From: Enoplosus armatus
Lineage: Eukaryota; Chordata; Actinopteri; Centrarchiformes; Enoplosidae
Assembly: GCF_043641665.1 (NCBI RefSeq)
Contig: NC_092200.1
Coordinates: forward strand, 5,303,694 to 5,367,693
Direction of reading: 5' to 3'
Length of the DNA stretch: 64,000 nucleotides
The notes beneath the pieces are model-generated. The model was not told where the DNA came from. It saw nothing but the letters and a program-made list of their open reading frames with translations, and made no database searches. The position numbers and the translations under genes are program-made. Positions 35,820 through 47,954 of this stretch are shown here, in pieces; the stretch's first letter is position 1, and every line of letters starts with the position of its first letter.

Positions 35820-37839
35820 CTGATTCATAATAGTGTTTGCTAATATTTCCTTGCACTTACATTCTTAGATGAGCAGAGGCTGAGCTGTATTATATTAGCA
35901 GTTTGCATACACTAAAGGGCATTTCCACAGTTTTATATAATGTAACCTTCTATAGTTTTGGGCGTTCTGGACTCGTATTCATCAAATATTTAAGAATCAC
36001 TCAGAATCAGGAATCATGCTCAAACTTAACCTGGGACTGAGAACACTCTTGTCTCAGAGTAGGACTGGAAAGTGAAATCATGAAGCACTTTCAACAGGGA
36101 CTTAGCCTACTCTTTGTGCAGCGTGTGACTTCACTTGCCATAAATCTGGTAGTGTAGGTGTAGTCAGTGGTCTCACAGTGGGTAAATGTTGCTGTTAGCT
36201 GCGTAACTTCAACAGTTCATGAGAGAAATGTAGGTTTTTTTTAGCTCAGCGCTCCACACAAATGTAGAAAATTCATACTGATATGATGTTCCCTGTGTGA
36301 AGATGCTGGTGTTGTGACTTATTGACATGCTACTACAAAGTGTATTGTATTGGATTTAATGCCTTTTACGCTGCTAAATTGGTTCCCAGCAAAAAAGCTA
36401 GCTAGCCGTTGTGCTAAAATAACTCGATCTTTTACAGCGTGCTGAGTCGTAGCCAGAAGGCAACACAGAAATAGACGCAGGCCTATTTCTGAGCTCAGTT
36501 ACAACTCTGCTTTGACGTTTGAGTCGTTTTCTGGCACTCTCACTCGCAAACTGTACATTTTTGATAACATGCAGTATTGTAGTTTTCCTGAATTTGGAGT
36601 ATTAAACAATAGAAAAATTCAAAATGCAGAAAAAAGCTAAATTTGTGCGTACAGGAAAATTTCAAGAGAGACCTGAGAACAAGAAACATTCATAGTCAGA
36701 CAACCACAAAACCAGCATACATGAACAGCACAAATAAGGCCAGACAACCAACAATCAACCAACAAATAGAGTTAATAAAGACAATTATAAGAATCATAAA
36801 AAACATCAGATATTAAAGCTTTAAAAATGTCCGAGCAATAATCTGTCTTGAGGGCAGTTTGTGGGTTATTCCATTTAAAAGGTGAACCTGAGACCAGTTC
36901 TGCCAGTTAGGTGACTAAGCTATCAAGGCTGTTATGCAAAGTATCATGCCAGTAAATAAATAAATAGCTCGAGTCTCATAATGATGTTTACCAATAGGCC
37001 ATTTGCAATATTCTGTGATTCATCACTGGCAACTGGCCTCAACAACAAAATGTAAACAATGTCAAATAGTAGATTTTTGACTCTACATGACATAAGTCAT
37101 ACAATGCTTAGACAATGCTATGTCACCCTGCGTTGGGAAATACGTCATAAAACAAACAATATACATATTTTACTATTTTATAATTCATAGATAAATGAAC
37201 AAAGCCACATTACACATAAATGCAGCTTGTTTTTCCACTGAGGAGTTTAAAAATGCATGAATCTGCCCATTATCTGAGGAGCTGTACAGCGATAAAAGTT
37301 TGATTTATTACTGCCAAGTTGTTAGTTATGAAAGAACCCAAATCATCACTTTTGTAAGCTACATTTTCCCTGTCGCTGTAGGGTTGCGTGGACCTCAGTT
37401 TTTGCAAAGAGAACATGTCTCTTTCTCATGTCTTTTGTGTTTCGCTCAGAGTATATCATTGTCATCCATGGACATCTCTCCTCCCACATGTCTGCTAACA
37501 GTTTAGGACACCTCTGAAGCTCTCTTAAATATCAGCAGACATAGCAGTTATTCCCTAAGTAAAGAAAGTTGATGTGTTATTCCACGGCCTGAAAGTAAGA
37601 ACAGAAATGTGTCATTCTTCACAATCTTTAGCCAGTTCGGACTGATAAATATAGCCTTGTTTTCCTTTTGATGTAAATCACACTGACTCGAGGAACATGG
37701 TAAAAAACAACAACTCATGATTCAAACACAGGCCTACGTCTGTATTTAACGACTCCAGTTCTCTGATGCAAACATTTACATAAAAAACAAACATGCCTTG
37801 TGTCCATAAGAGTCAACCATACAATTGCACACTCTGGCA
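35820..37839. other. Non-coding sequence, nothing recognised
   Basis: Long AT-rich stretch. An AAAAAGCTAGCTAGCC patch at 36395 is the only notable word. No gene, RNA or element end seen. Confidence 0.45.
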
Positions 37840-38060
37840 TTCCCCACCCTATTGTTCTCCTGCACTAATCTAGGCCTCGGTCTACGGCTGCCAATTAATT
37901 CCACTTTTCTTCTAATTAGCATTTTTGATTATGCAAAGGAATTCTCTTGACTTTGCCGCGCTTCCTGAGAGCCTCTATTAATTTCCACCGATGAGGAATA
38001 CTCTGATCACAATTAAATGATAAATGGTTAAGTGTTGCATATGGAAATCACAGTCTGTCT
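37840..38060. promoter_or_regulatory. Conserved non-coding element candidate
   Basis: The series CCAATTAATTCC, TCTAATTAGCATTTTTGAT, ATGCAAAGGAATTCTC, CTATTAATTTCC and CACAATTAAATGATAAATGG packs paired TAAT/ATTA cores and an octamer/SOX-like ATGCAAAG into 200 bp of non-repetitive DNA. This is the most enhancer-like block in the window by eye. Homeodomain, POU and SOX binding is inferred from motif resemblance only. Confidence 0.35.
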
Positions 38061-39649
38061 TGTTTAGATGCAAGTCTTTTCTATTTTTTGGTCTATAATG
38101 AATAGCTCTGAATTAGCATGAAAGGTCACATCCACACCGGGTCGAGGATTTGGCACTCTCTGGTGCATGGTGATTGCTGTTTTACATAAATCATGTAGTC
38201 CTTCAAACTGTTGAGACGAAACAATATTCTCCTCTAAATGATTTCCTTTGTAAACAAACTTCTCCTCGCAATTTGTGGATCTGCACCCCAAGTATTTGTT
38301 TGTCTCTCTATGTGTCAGGCTGACATCCTCATGCTAATTAGCCCCTCAGCATCCATACTTCTGTACAATTTTGTGTTGTGAAGTCCTGTTTTCACGGTTA
38401 AAGTAAACTTTAAAAACAGAAAGAAATCAATCTTTTTAAGATCCACCTGCACCCTCTTGAGCTCGTTGATGTGTGCTAGAATTCAATCGAAGGTTAATGG
38501 CGTCCAATGAACCCGAGGCAGATTAAAGCAGAAGATACGTCTCCACTTAGATGTTAATAAAAATCGATTAAAGAGACAATTTTCTTTAACTCATGTGGAA
38601 AATACCTGGCTTTCGGTGTAAGAGAGACTTACAAGTATGCATTCATATAACTTTGTTCTATGAAATGTTTAAATACGAGCCAATATCTTAAACTGCTACA
38701 ATGGAAATCTTAATTAGAGCATGGATAAGCCTCAGTGAGTTTTCAAAGCTGCAACAGTGCTTAAAGCTCTCAAATCTCTTATTCTTGAAATAATAAAAGG
38801 GTATAATTATACATATGTCATCTATGGCAGGGACCAGCACAACATGGATTTAGTCTTTTATAAACGACGAGATTTCAGTTGTACAGAATTGCTAAAGCTC
38901 ATTTGTTTGTGTGTGGTTCAGTCAGAGGTTGCAGTAATCCCCCAGTAGGCCAGAGACTCTGATCTTCCATTACACATTGTATTGAACAGCCTGTGGGGAG
39001 GAAACACAGTTGCTTGTTCTTTCCTCCCCAAGACAGCCTTTTGTACTTTGAACATGTCTTTGTGGTTTATTGGGAAAAGAGCACAATGCAGAACTATCTC
39101 CCGTTGTGTAAGAAATGTTCTCCGTTGTTTCATTAATCAGCAGCGTGTAATCTGTATTTCTTATTCAAGGCTGGCGAGTTGCAAATGAGAGGACGGCTGT
39201 AGGCAAAAACAGAAGAAAAACAAGATGCAAAGATAAGAGCCTACAGGTGAAACAGCAGCCAGACAAATAGTCCTTAAGTGAGGTTTTAAAAGAATAGCCT
39301 GAAAACACCAGCGAAATAGGTGAGTGTCGACATTTTTAACATTTAACCAACCCACTCCTCAGGATTCTGTAGCAATGATCACAACTGAGGAAAACCATCT
39401 CACCACAGGGGACATTTAGTACACTGTCTGTTCTGGAGCTTTCAGGTGATCTTCATCAGTAGATGCAGTCTGCCTAGTTGTCATTGATTTTTTTCTCAGC
39501 ACTTTTTTATCACTGATGAATAAGAACAAATTCATGCATTTGCCAAATGAACAACATAAATGCAAGCTTTATTTCTAATATGATATTTGACAATGACATT
39601 TAGACCGATTAATGTATTTTGTAATGACAAATATGCCACTGGAAAGTGA
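38061..39649. other. Non-coding sequence, possibly with more regulatory DNA
   Basis: 38450-38600 carries GATTAAAGCAG, TTAATAAAAATCGATTAAAG and similar TCF- or homeodomain-like words. The remainder is unremarkable. No exons supported. Confidence 0.35.
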
Positions 39650-40110
39650 GAAGGTTGCTTTAAAGATTTCAGTCCTGGTAGATGTGGCAACACCTGCGGT
39701 TACTGTGGTAACAACAAGCGCAGGTTAATACTACAGTTCCCAGAATTCTGGGCGCAGCAAACACTCTTTGAGCAGCCACCTTGTCAGAAATACAGCACAA
39801 GAGCAGCTGGTGTACCCGTTTACAGTGCAGCCAAACATACTCATGTTGTTTTAATAAAGACGTCAGTCAATGATTGGCCAACCGCGACTGCTTCACAATA
39901 AAAGCCACCACAAATTTGGCCGGTTCATCCCTTTTAATGTGAAGTAGCAATAGTAGGAAATGTTCAGTTTGCAGTTGATACAGCTTCGACACGGCTACAG
40001 GAGAGTGAACAGTAAACAGCGAGGCTGATATTAATGAGATCAAATTAAAAGCAGCAATGCTGGACTGCATGCATCGTTTCCCTCCTGCATAGGTAGGCAA
40101 TTTTAATCCT
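39650..40110 (+). repeat. Probable interspersed repeat with promoter-like motifs
   Basis: I half-recall this order of blocks from other percomorph copies: GGCAACACCTGCGGTTACTG, ACTACAGTTCCCAGAATTCT, GGCCAACCGCGACTGCTTCAC, AATAAAAGCCACCACAAAT and GGCCGGTTCATCCC. Within it lie an X-box-like palindrome GTTACTGTGGTAAC (39699-39712), a CRE half GACGTCA (39859-39865) and a reversed CCAAT box (39873-39877). No transcript or coding frame is evident. The class is unknown. Confidence 0.4.
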
Positions 40111-43100
40111 GGGCGGGAATGGCAGACTCCGCCACTAACAACGAAAAGAACTACATCTATAGAGAGTCAATTAAGCAAATAGATTGTTGAAAAAAACGCT
40201 GCCTATAAATAGTATCAAAAAATGAGGTTAGATTTCATGAAGATATTAAAGATTTTAACTTTAACAGTAAGCTCATCTGACAACCCTGCCACTCCAATCG
40301 AAGATAAATGTATGTCTCTCTCCATCTGATTAATTTCTATAAATGATGCCTCCCCATGTCCGTCCCTGCCCTAAGATCCTGTGTAATCAGGAAACACTGT
40401 ACATCAATTTAAGGAAACTACACGCTCTCGGTCTCTAACCCATAAAATTATCAGCAGGACTGAAAATGCAACGGAGCACCATGTTGGAAGTGAAACAACA
40501 CAGAAGACAGTGTTTGAAAGCAAACCATTTGAGCTTTTCCACTATTAAAATGACGAAGACTACGTTTTTTTTTAGTAGAAATGAATTGCTGTCTAATGGC
40601 ACAATTTGTTCCTTGATTGAACCTGAAATGCAAGCAGCCACACACAAAGCACATTGACAGAATGGCAAAAGAAGACAAAGCAGGGATAAAACTGTAGGCT
40701 GGTCCCTGTTAATAAAAATGTGAAGACTAAATAGGAAATGATGGTGAAGGTGACTGAGAGTGAGCACTCACTGAGCATTTTACAAACGATGAGTGTGCAT
40801 TACAAGTGCAGAACCAAAGGCTGTTATGTAAAACAAGCTCATTTGGGCAGAAAAACTGAAACATCCTGTGCATCCACAAAATCTCTCTTCCCTTCATACA
40901 GTTCTTTCTGGAACACGTCCAGACTCGAGGAGGGAGTTTATGTTTAAAAACTGTGAATATAGTTACTGTGCCAGTTGTGGGTGGAGGAGGATGACATTAT
41001 TTTGGCTCGTGTCTTGTGCCGTAAAATACATTCAATTACTGTGAATGTACTTTATTCTGCAGCATGATATTTGAATTAAATGGATCATGACTGAGAGGAG
41101 ACATGTTTTAGCATTAATCAAAGTCTGAGAATTGATCAATACCCCTCTGTCTCTCACACAAACAACCACACAAACCACATTTAGTATTATTCATTTAACA
41201 TTATTCACATACATACTTAATATTGTTTTATCAGCTTGCTGCTTCCTGACTTTTCCCAATTACACAAGAATTGCTTGTAAACATGATTTGGGGTCTCCAG
41301 CTGTAAAAACATGGTTAAATATAATAAATAAGTTTTATATACATGATTGGTGTTCACAGTACTTTTTATTCTAGTTGGTCTCACAGGGAGGTGGATGTCT
41401 CAGGTGGCTAATTGACCCCAAACATAAGTAACATCACTATGTAGGACAATATACTAAACATTTCTTGAATTGAATTGTGAATTACTTTTTGGCGAACGAA
41501 AGCAATGTGCTGTATATTTTTTTCATGCATAGCCCGTTTAACACACACAACATGAAATATTTCCTTGTTTGGTGTAATAACAAGGCCGCATGGTCATTTT
41601 CATATTTTGTCACTTTCATCAAATGTGCAAGCCCAGAGGGTTACAATTTTAATACCGCTTTATATACTGGGATTTTAAAAAAAAAAGTCAGAATAAAAAG
41701 TTTTCAAAGGAACAAAACGGCTATTTTATTCTGTAGTCTGAGGAAGAAAGGCAAATTTGAAAAAGGGTTAAATTACTAAAGACTGCAACACCATCACAAA
41801 AATGAAGCTTAGGCTAAAGTTCTTTCTCACACTTTGCCTTTATTCCTCTGTGGTTACATTTCTGGCATTTCTTTCCTCTTGATCTCGTCTGTTATTTAAA
41901 AACGCTGCATCTGACCAATGATCTTTCGGCCCACAAGCCAATCAGCCCTTAGTTTCAGACCCATCTACACCATTACCTCCAGGATGAGTTTGTAGATGTT
42001 CTATCTTCCACCTACTGGCTTTACTCCACCGCCACCATCATCTAGACTGGATCCAATCCTATCTTCACACTTAATAAAGACGCTTCATATACATGGGGTC
42101 TAAGTCTTTCTCTATTGCTAACCTAAATAAATAATGTTATAGACTTCAAACTCATCGCTCCTTATTACATTTCTATTAAACCATAATAATTAAATTCAAA
42201 TCAAATATGTGGAAAACATTTATTCCACGTCTCAAGCTGTAACTGTTAACAGCAGCTTCAAAGTTTCACAATGTGCAGTAGGTGGATAATGAGAACCCAT
42301 TACTCCATGTAAGTTAGATTATTTCAAATTAAATATATGAGACCAGTATATTAAACGTAGTGTAGAGACTCGTTGTTCATGAGAATGTCCTGTTATCAAA
42401 ACCTTTCGGAAGGAAGTTGTGTTTTATGTATTGTTAATAACGATCATCCTCTGTGCCCTACGTTAAATTTACTGGGTATATTTCAGACTAAGTAAATTAA
42501 AGAGTGAGAAAACTATTCTGAATGACCCACAAAGACAAACTCTCAGCCAGGTTAACAGGACTATCAAGTTCTCTTATAAGAATATAAGAAACCCTGGGAA
42601 TGAGAAGATGTGGAGGTTTATTTGTGGTCCTTGTAGACGATTACCTGACAAACTTACAGTGTAAACAAACAGGAGATATGGGGAGAGAGGGAGGTATGAC
42701 ATGCAACAAAAGTTCATGGTCAGATCTGAACAAGGAACGTTGAGGTGATATAGTTTGTGTTTTATACATTAGACCATTACATCTCTCAATTTGCTTTTAA
42801 ATGTTAGCATTATATATTTTCCTTTTGATATCTGTTGCGATATACACAAAAAGAAGAATTGGGGGGAAAAAACATTATAATTGCCTTTTATCGAGCCAAA
42901 CCTTTTGTCTGCTTCCAAGCAGATGACAACTCCTGGAGGGAGAAAGGGGTCTGTGGTATTGATAATGTTCTACAGCCTACAGATATTGGAAAATGAGTGG
43001 TGGCCTCCCATGAACCCAGTCTGGTCACAGGAAACATCCTGAGGGAGGACATGTTTGAGCTGCAGAGTAAAAACATTAGCTATGATCTGTGTTTTTTTGG

Positions 43101-43937
43101 GGGGGGTTTGTGAGCTAAATTCAGAGCAAAAAATTGTGGGATAACTGCATTATTATTTCTTTAAAAGACGAAATATGATAGAAGGAAAGGATCCAAAGCT
43201 TTCCAAAAAATCTTTATTCAAAGTATAACTTTCAACACTAATTTCAAAGAGAGTTCTGTAGGCTGAATTAATTCTGCAGCTGCCGTTGGGTAATTGCTAG
43301 AAGCTCACGGCTATTTAGAAAGTATCCCATGCAGCTCTTGTCTGCTGGAGGTTCAGTTTTTACAGAGTAGAGTAATACGACTCAAAAACTTTATTGATTT
43401 CTCAGAGCTTATAGAGCATTGAGAGAGCCGCCTTCCATCTGGGGGATCAGACTACAAGCAGCTTAGCCCTTGAGTTGACAAAAGGTTGACTTCATTAATA
43501 GTCATATCTACTGTACTGAGTTGTGCACCCATTAATGCACCAGTATTTTCAGTGTATTTGATTGGTGCAGAGAGGAAGCAGAGCAGGTTTGTATGATTTC
43601 TTGTATCTGGAGCAAAGAGCGGAGGTTTAGGAAGTTTTAGAAACAGCTGAGGTGATAACGGCGCTCTCAGTCGCCAGTGAGCAGAGCTTCACTGCGAAAA
43701 GCTATTGATTCGGTCAGCGACAGTAGTGATGAAGTGTACACGTTCCCTGTTAAAGATCCTTTCGTGCATGTACTGAACACGTCTGGCCGGGGAAGCAGAG
43801 TTTTGATTCTCAGTGATTCTTAACCTCAACATTTGTCCCATAATCTGATCAAGGAAACCTTTCTTCTAGTTTCTATATGTTCGACTCGTTTTGCCAAATA
43901 TGTTTTGAAGGAAACATAACTGCGGCACACAGCAGCG
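40111..43937. other. Non-coding sequence with one suspicious segment
   Basis: 41880-42110 (CTATCTTCCACCTACTGGC, CACCATCATCTAGACTGGA, then TTAATAAAGACGCTTCATA) has the look of a retroelement 3' end with a polyadenylation signal, but I cannot place it. A G9 run (preceded by T8) occurs at 43100. No gene is supported. Confidence 0.35.
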
Positions 43938-44230
43938 AGGTGATCGAGGTGGTCGGTTGGTGTACAGAACGCAGGATTTTGACACCAGAGATCTGGATTT
44001 GCATCCTGAGTCCAGGTTTACGTGACAAAAACCTAATGGTTTACGTTAGGTGGTTTTGGTTAAATTTGAATAAAGTTAACACGTCATGTCTCGTGCTTAA
44101 AGTCACTCTTGACTTTTTCAATACTTAACCAAGACCACAATCTTTCCCTGACCTTAAATAAGTGCTTTGAGTACCTAAACATAACCATAAAATGTTAGAT
44201 AATGCTTTAGTAGCTATGTTAAGCAGATGA
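43938..44230 (+). mobile_element. tRNA-headed SINE candidate
   Basis: TGGTCGGTTGG (43950-43960) resembles a box A. GGATTTGCATCC (43995-44006) resembles a box B (GGTTCGANTCC class). Their spacing is like that of the two internal RNA polymerase III promoter boxes in tRNA genes. The tail includes GAGTCCAGGTTTACGTGAC and AACCAAGACCACAATCTTTCC, the latter shared with 26998-27018. It is too diverged to be a functional tRNA gene: no acceptor stem pairs. A short open frame crosses it by chance. Confidence 0.5.
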
Positions 44231-44499
44231 AATATGTTGTCAGTGAATGTTTTGCAGACCTTTGCGCCTCCATCATCTGCACAAATACCCTCTTCTATCA
44301 TTATTTCTGTCTGTGTCTATGTGTAACATGGGACTGCTGAAAGCACATCTAAATGCAAGTGGTTTCATCATGCACTGTTTAGTCTTGCGGTGTACTGAAG
44401 TGCACTAATTTCTTTATTCGTCATGTTCCTATCGCAGCAAATTCTGGATTAAAAGGAGGGAACCGACTTGAAAGGACAAGCAGTACCATTCTTAACTGT

Positions 44500-44680
44500 A
44501 AGTCATTTAGGATCCCCAGTCGCCCTGAATTGCATGTCTGGGGAGTCTGGGAGGAAACTGGAGAACGAGGGCGACATGGAGAATATGTGATCTCCACACA
44601 GAAAGCGCCGTGGCGACAAGCACTAGTCCTTCTTGATGCGAGGTGACAGTCCAACCACTTAGCCACTGTGATGCCCAAAC
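44500..44680 (-). mobile_element. DANA/V-SINE-type tRNA-derived SINE, degraded
   Basis: Read on the minus strand, TGGCTAAGTGG (44655-44665) fits a box A, followed by GACTGTCACCTCGCATCAAGAAGG. It continues with TTTCTGTGTGGA (44593-44604), TCTCCATGT, CCAGTTTCCTCCCAGA and CAGACATGCA (44531-44540). This order is that of the fish tRNA-derived SINEs related to DANA/mermaid. The segment where box B should lie is deleted or mutated. The minus-strand open frame over it (about 85 codons) is spurious. Confidence 0.65.
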
Positions 44681-45059
44681 AGATCTGGGTTACACGGCCT
44701 GATGTCTTCCACTTTATCCTCTGAGGGTTCGTTTATCATTCTTTTAATATCTGAATTAGACTGCTGCAGGAATACTTACTCTGGTTTATGACACGTTGCT
44801 TTTTTGTAGCTCACATGTTATTGGAAATGTGAATATTATTAAAACTGATTAGCTCAAATGTCTTTGAAAGCCTTGACAGAACAAAACAGAATCATTAATT
44901 TGTCTGTACATACAGTTACATATGGGAAATCACTTCTATACTGTAGAATGACTTGTACATATATTCTGTATGGCCTAAGAGGAAATTCAGGCTGGGTAGT
45001 TTTTCATAAGACTGGACCGTCATGAAAAGTTGTAAAGCTGATGTTATAAAGCTCAGAAG
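44681..45059. other. Non-coding sequence, nothing recognised
   Basis: AT-rich filler between the SINE and the purine-rich tract. Confidence 0.45.
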
Positions 45060-45490
45060 TAATAATAAGGCAAAAGAAGAAGAGGCAGACAGAACAGACT
45101 GCAGGCGTACGGCTTCAGAATAAAAGGAAATTATGCTGAGGGAGAGAAGAAAGAGGATGTGATAAAAATAAGAGGGGGTAGAAAAAAAAGGGCTGCTGAA
45201 GCAGTAGGCGATCCTGACAAGTAAGAATCCTGCCTGATCACAAGAGTTGTTCTCAGATCAGATGCTGAAGTCAGCGCATTTGAAGCAGCAGAAGCCGCCA
45301 TGGGAATAAATTCCTCCAAAACCAAGGAAAGACGGAGTTAGAGAGAAAGAGGCAGAAACCGAGAGAGAGAGAGAGAGAGAGACGACAGAAAGCAAAAGAT
45401 GTTCATGTTCTGGAATCCACTTTGGGAACGTAACATGATGAATCTCAAGGATTACTGAAGATGGAGGAAAAGAACAACAGAAAAAGTGCA
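45060..45490 (+). repeat. Purine-rich tract with (GA)11
   Basis: Strong A/G bias on the plus strand for about 430 bp (GAAGAAGAGGCAGACAGAAC, GGGAGAGAAGAAAGAGGA, AGAAAAAAAAGGG), with a perfect (GA)11 at 45361-45382. Such tracts can form triplex DNA. The minus-strand open frames rich in Ser/Phe/Leu here are composition artefacts. Confidence 0.65.
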
Positions 45491-46184
45491 ACTAACATTC
45501 ATACCCAACTAGAACCGTGGTACTTTTATCAGATGTTAGCTACAGCGCGGAACCCTAAAGATGATAAGGTCCAGCACAACGTTGTACTATATAATAGTTC
45601 GTTTGCTCTAATACAAGTTGCCCAGAAATACAGATTTAAAGACTTGTTTTCAGCCCCAAAATGTTAGCAAAGCACAATTGTAGCACTCTGTTTGCCACAT
45701 AAAAGCTCTCAGTTGCATGCAGGACAAACAGATAATAAAAGAGAACTGAAGTCATTGTAAAGATTATACCACATCCACATCATGGATCAAAAGAATGAAT
45801 GGAGTGAAGGTGATCCTCATCACCTCATAAAGTCAGATAGTATCATAGGACTGCATCATAACTAGCAGGCGTCTGGTTCTGATCGTCATCAGTTTAACTT
45901 CCATAAACTAGATCAATGAAAAGGCCACTTCAGGATGTAACTGCATTGTTTGTTCTTGTTAGCAACCTTGATATGTTGTTAATCCCAGGTCATTACAGAA
46001 AAATAGACATTATATTTATAGAATTTGGATAACATTTACCAAATAGTTTGTTCAAAATCAGAACTTTTACTGTAAATTAAGGCAACATGGCACCTGCTCT
46101 GGTTGGCTTTCTGTGTTGCATTAAGTGGACCTATAAACCTCCACAGATGTGACAAAATGTTCCTTTCTTTTTTCATTAAAGCAG

Positions 46185-46398
46185 AAGTGCTCCAGCCTCT
46201 GATGTGTGGAGACCATCCCCGTCAGCACTGCCACAAGGACTCTACAACCCACACCTTCCTTTGGGTCAGCCAAATGGCCAGCTCGGCCTGGGGAAAGAGA
46301 CAATTAAAAGAAACTGCTCTTTTATGTACAGAATACATGGACACCAGACCGCAGGGCCTCCCCAGGGTATCACAAAACTCATTCAACGGGATATTTGA
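46185..46398 (+). other. Candidate exon with strong 3' splice site (Pro/Gly-rich)
   Basis: A classic pyrimidine tract, TTCCTTTCTTTTTTCATT, is followed by AAAGCAG ending at 46184. Directly downstream the base composition becomes GC-richer than its surroundings. One frame, closed by a TAA just upstream of the acceptor, reads through QGLYNPHLPLGQPNGQLG to a TGA at 46396-46398. The segment could be a terminal coding exon, or an exon ending at an undetected donor. I do not recognise the peptide. Against it, another plus-strand frame is open over the same DNA for longer, so the openness may simply reflect composition. Confidence 0.2.
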
Positions 46399-47043
46399 AC
46401 AGCTGAATAATGTGCAAATACTGTGAAGTGCTGCAGAGAGTTTGTCAAAAAGTGATTATGCTCTTTGTAGTTGTGGAGCAAACGGCATGTAGGAGACCTA
46501 ATTCTATGCTCCTTCAGCAGAAAATTACTATATTATAGTGTACATGCTAGCATTACTGTACCGCAATTAAGGTAATAGCCTGATTAGAGGATTTATGTGG
46601 TTCACAGGAACCCTGGCCCTACAATAAGCTCATGTCAGTTGCCTGATGATGAAGGTAGTTTGTAGGAGGACGTGTATTTGCTTTCAAGATAAAAGGAAAT
46701 AACAATACAATAGGAAAACGTAGGTATTATGTTGTTGTCAGAGATTAACTTATAGTGCACCTTTATATTGAATATCTACTTGTACTGCAACATGGCTGTT
46801 TTTTCAGGACTACTAAGCATGACCATATTTATTCAAAAATACCTCTTTGCAGCTTTGTGGCACAGAATCAAAACACCAAAAGAAGCCAGACTGAAGTTTA
46901 CACATGCCAAAGTCATCAGTAAACTGGCTTGATTAATCATGTTTAACTTACTCCAATTAAGGCCTTAATGCAATTAGGATAACCTGTTTAAAGTGTATAT
47001 TGTATATATACAGTTTCAGTAAGAGACTACAGCTGTGACCCCA
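46399..47043. other. Non-coding sequence, nothing recognised
   Basis: AT-rich, no supported features. Confidence 0.45.
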
Positions 47044-47954
47044 TTTACACCTGGTTTTAACATGTCTGCGTGCATTTTAATGCAAGGTGTAAATGTTGTT
47101 TGTGTTGTGATCGGACCTCAGCTGGGTGTAAATACAATCTGTACTGATGAATAAAACAAAAGTACTTTCAGTTCAGTCTCCATTTTGATATTATTGTTAT
47201 GTATTTTAATACATTACTGGCCAAGAAGCAAGTCGGAAAGAGGGGCGTGCATGGCCCCTCTCAGCTATCTTGTCTTCATCTCTTAACACCAAGATCACGT
47301 CAGAACCAGTAACACAAAACAAGCCTATCTCAAGAAATTGAGACACCCCAAGGTCTTATAGTCTTTCTATCTGGACAGTCTCTCACGCCAAAGAGTGCAG
47401 AAAGGTTGCAGTGACCCTTTTGAGTTATTCAACAGGCCATGTACATTTACATATGTACAGAATGGGATTTCTTCAGGCACTCTAGGGCAGAGCAAGGCAA
47501 AGAAATTCTAATAAAACCTTTTATGGCAAAATGGTTCACCTATAAGTCTATATAGACACCACACAGGAAGTCAACAGCGCTCTATCACGCCAACAAATAC
47601 AAAGAAAACACCTGGAAAAACAATATCAAACCAATGCTGAAAAGAAATGTGTAGTAAAATAATTACCATGCAAATCATATCACAAAGTATAATGCAGTCA
47701 TTTCAATGGTGACAATTAAAATAAATGCATGAAATAAAGTTTTGTGTAGACAGGTTTGTGTAGCTTGGAACAATGAGCTCATTTGTTGTTCGCATGTTGT
47801 TGACAGGTCGTCCAGCACCGCCTCCCTAATTTCCATATTGAGATATGATCACGAGAGATAACAAGCTTATTAATATCAGATTTAAATGCGAAGACAAGCC
47901 GGTGATCAGATCCAGATAACAGAATCCAGATACAGACCTCTCACCAGGTGTAAA
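47044..47954. mobile_element. TIR element (TTTACACCTGGT ends) with large insert
   Basis: TTTACACCTGGT at 47044-47055 is the exact reverse complement of ACCAGGTGTAAA at 47943-47954. The left 110 bp (AACATGTCTGCGTGC, GTGATCGGACCTC) and right 90 bp (GGTGATCAGATCCAGATA, AGATACAGACCTCTCACC) match the two halves of a MITE of a few hundred bp that I recall from percomorphs. The roughly 650 bp between them (47170-47860) do not belong to it as I know it, so they may be a later insertion, for example around 47230-47530 where an AATAAAACC polyadenylation-like word occurs. No transposase is seen. Confidence 0.6.

Noticed and set aside
39699..39877. MHC class II-type S-X-Y promoter module
   Set aside because: The X-box-like, CRE and CCAAT motifs are present, but about 150 bp separates the X-like site from the other two. 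The known module is compact.
43950..44006. Functional tRNA gene
   Set aside because: Boxes A and B are tRNA-like, but no acceptor or anticodon stem can be formed convincingly. A SINE head is the better explanation.
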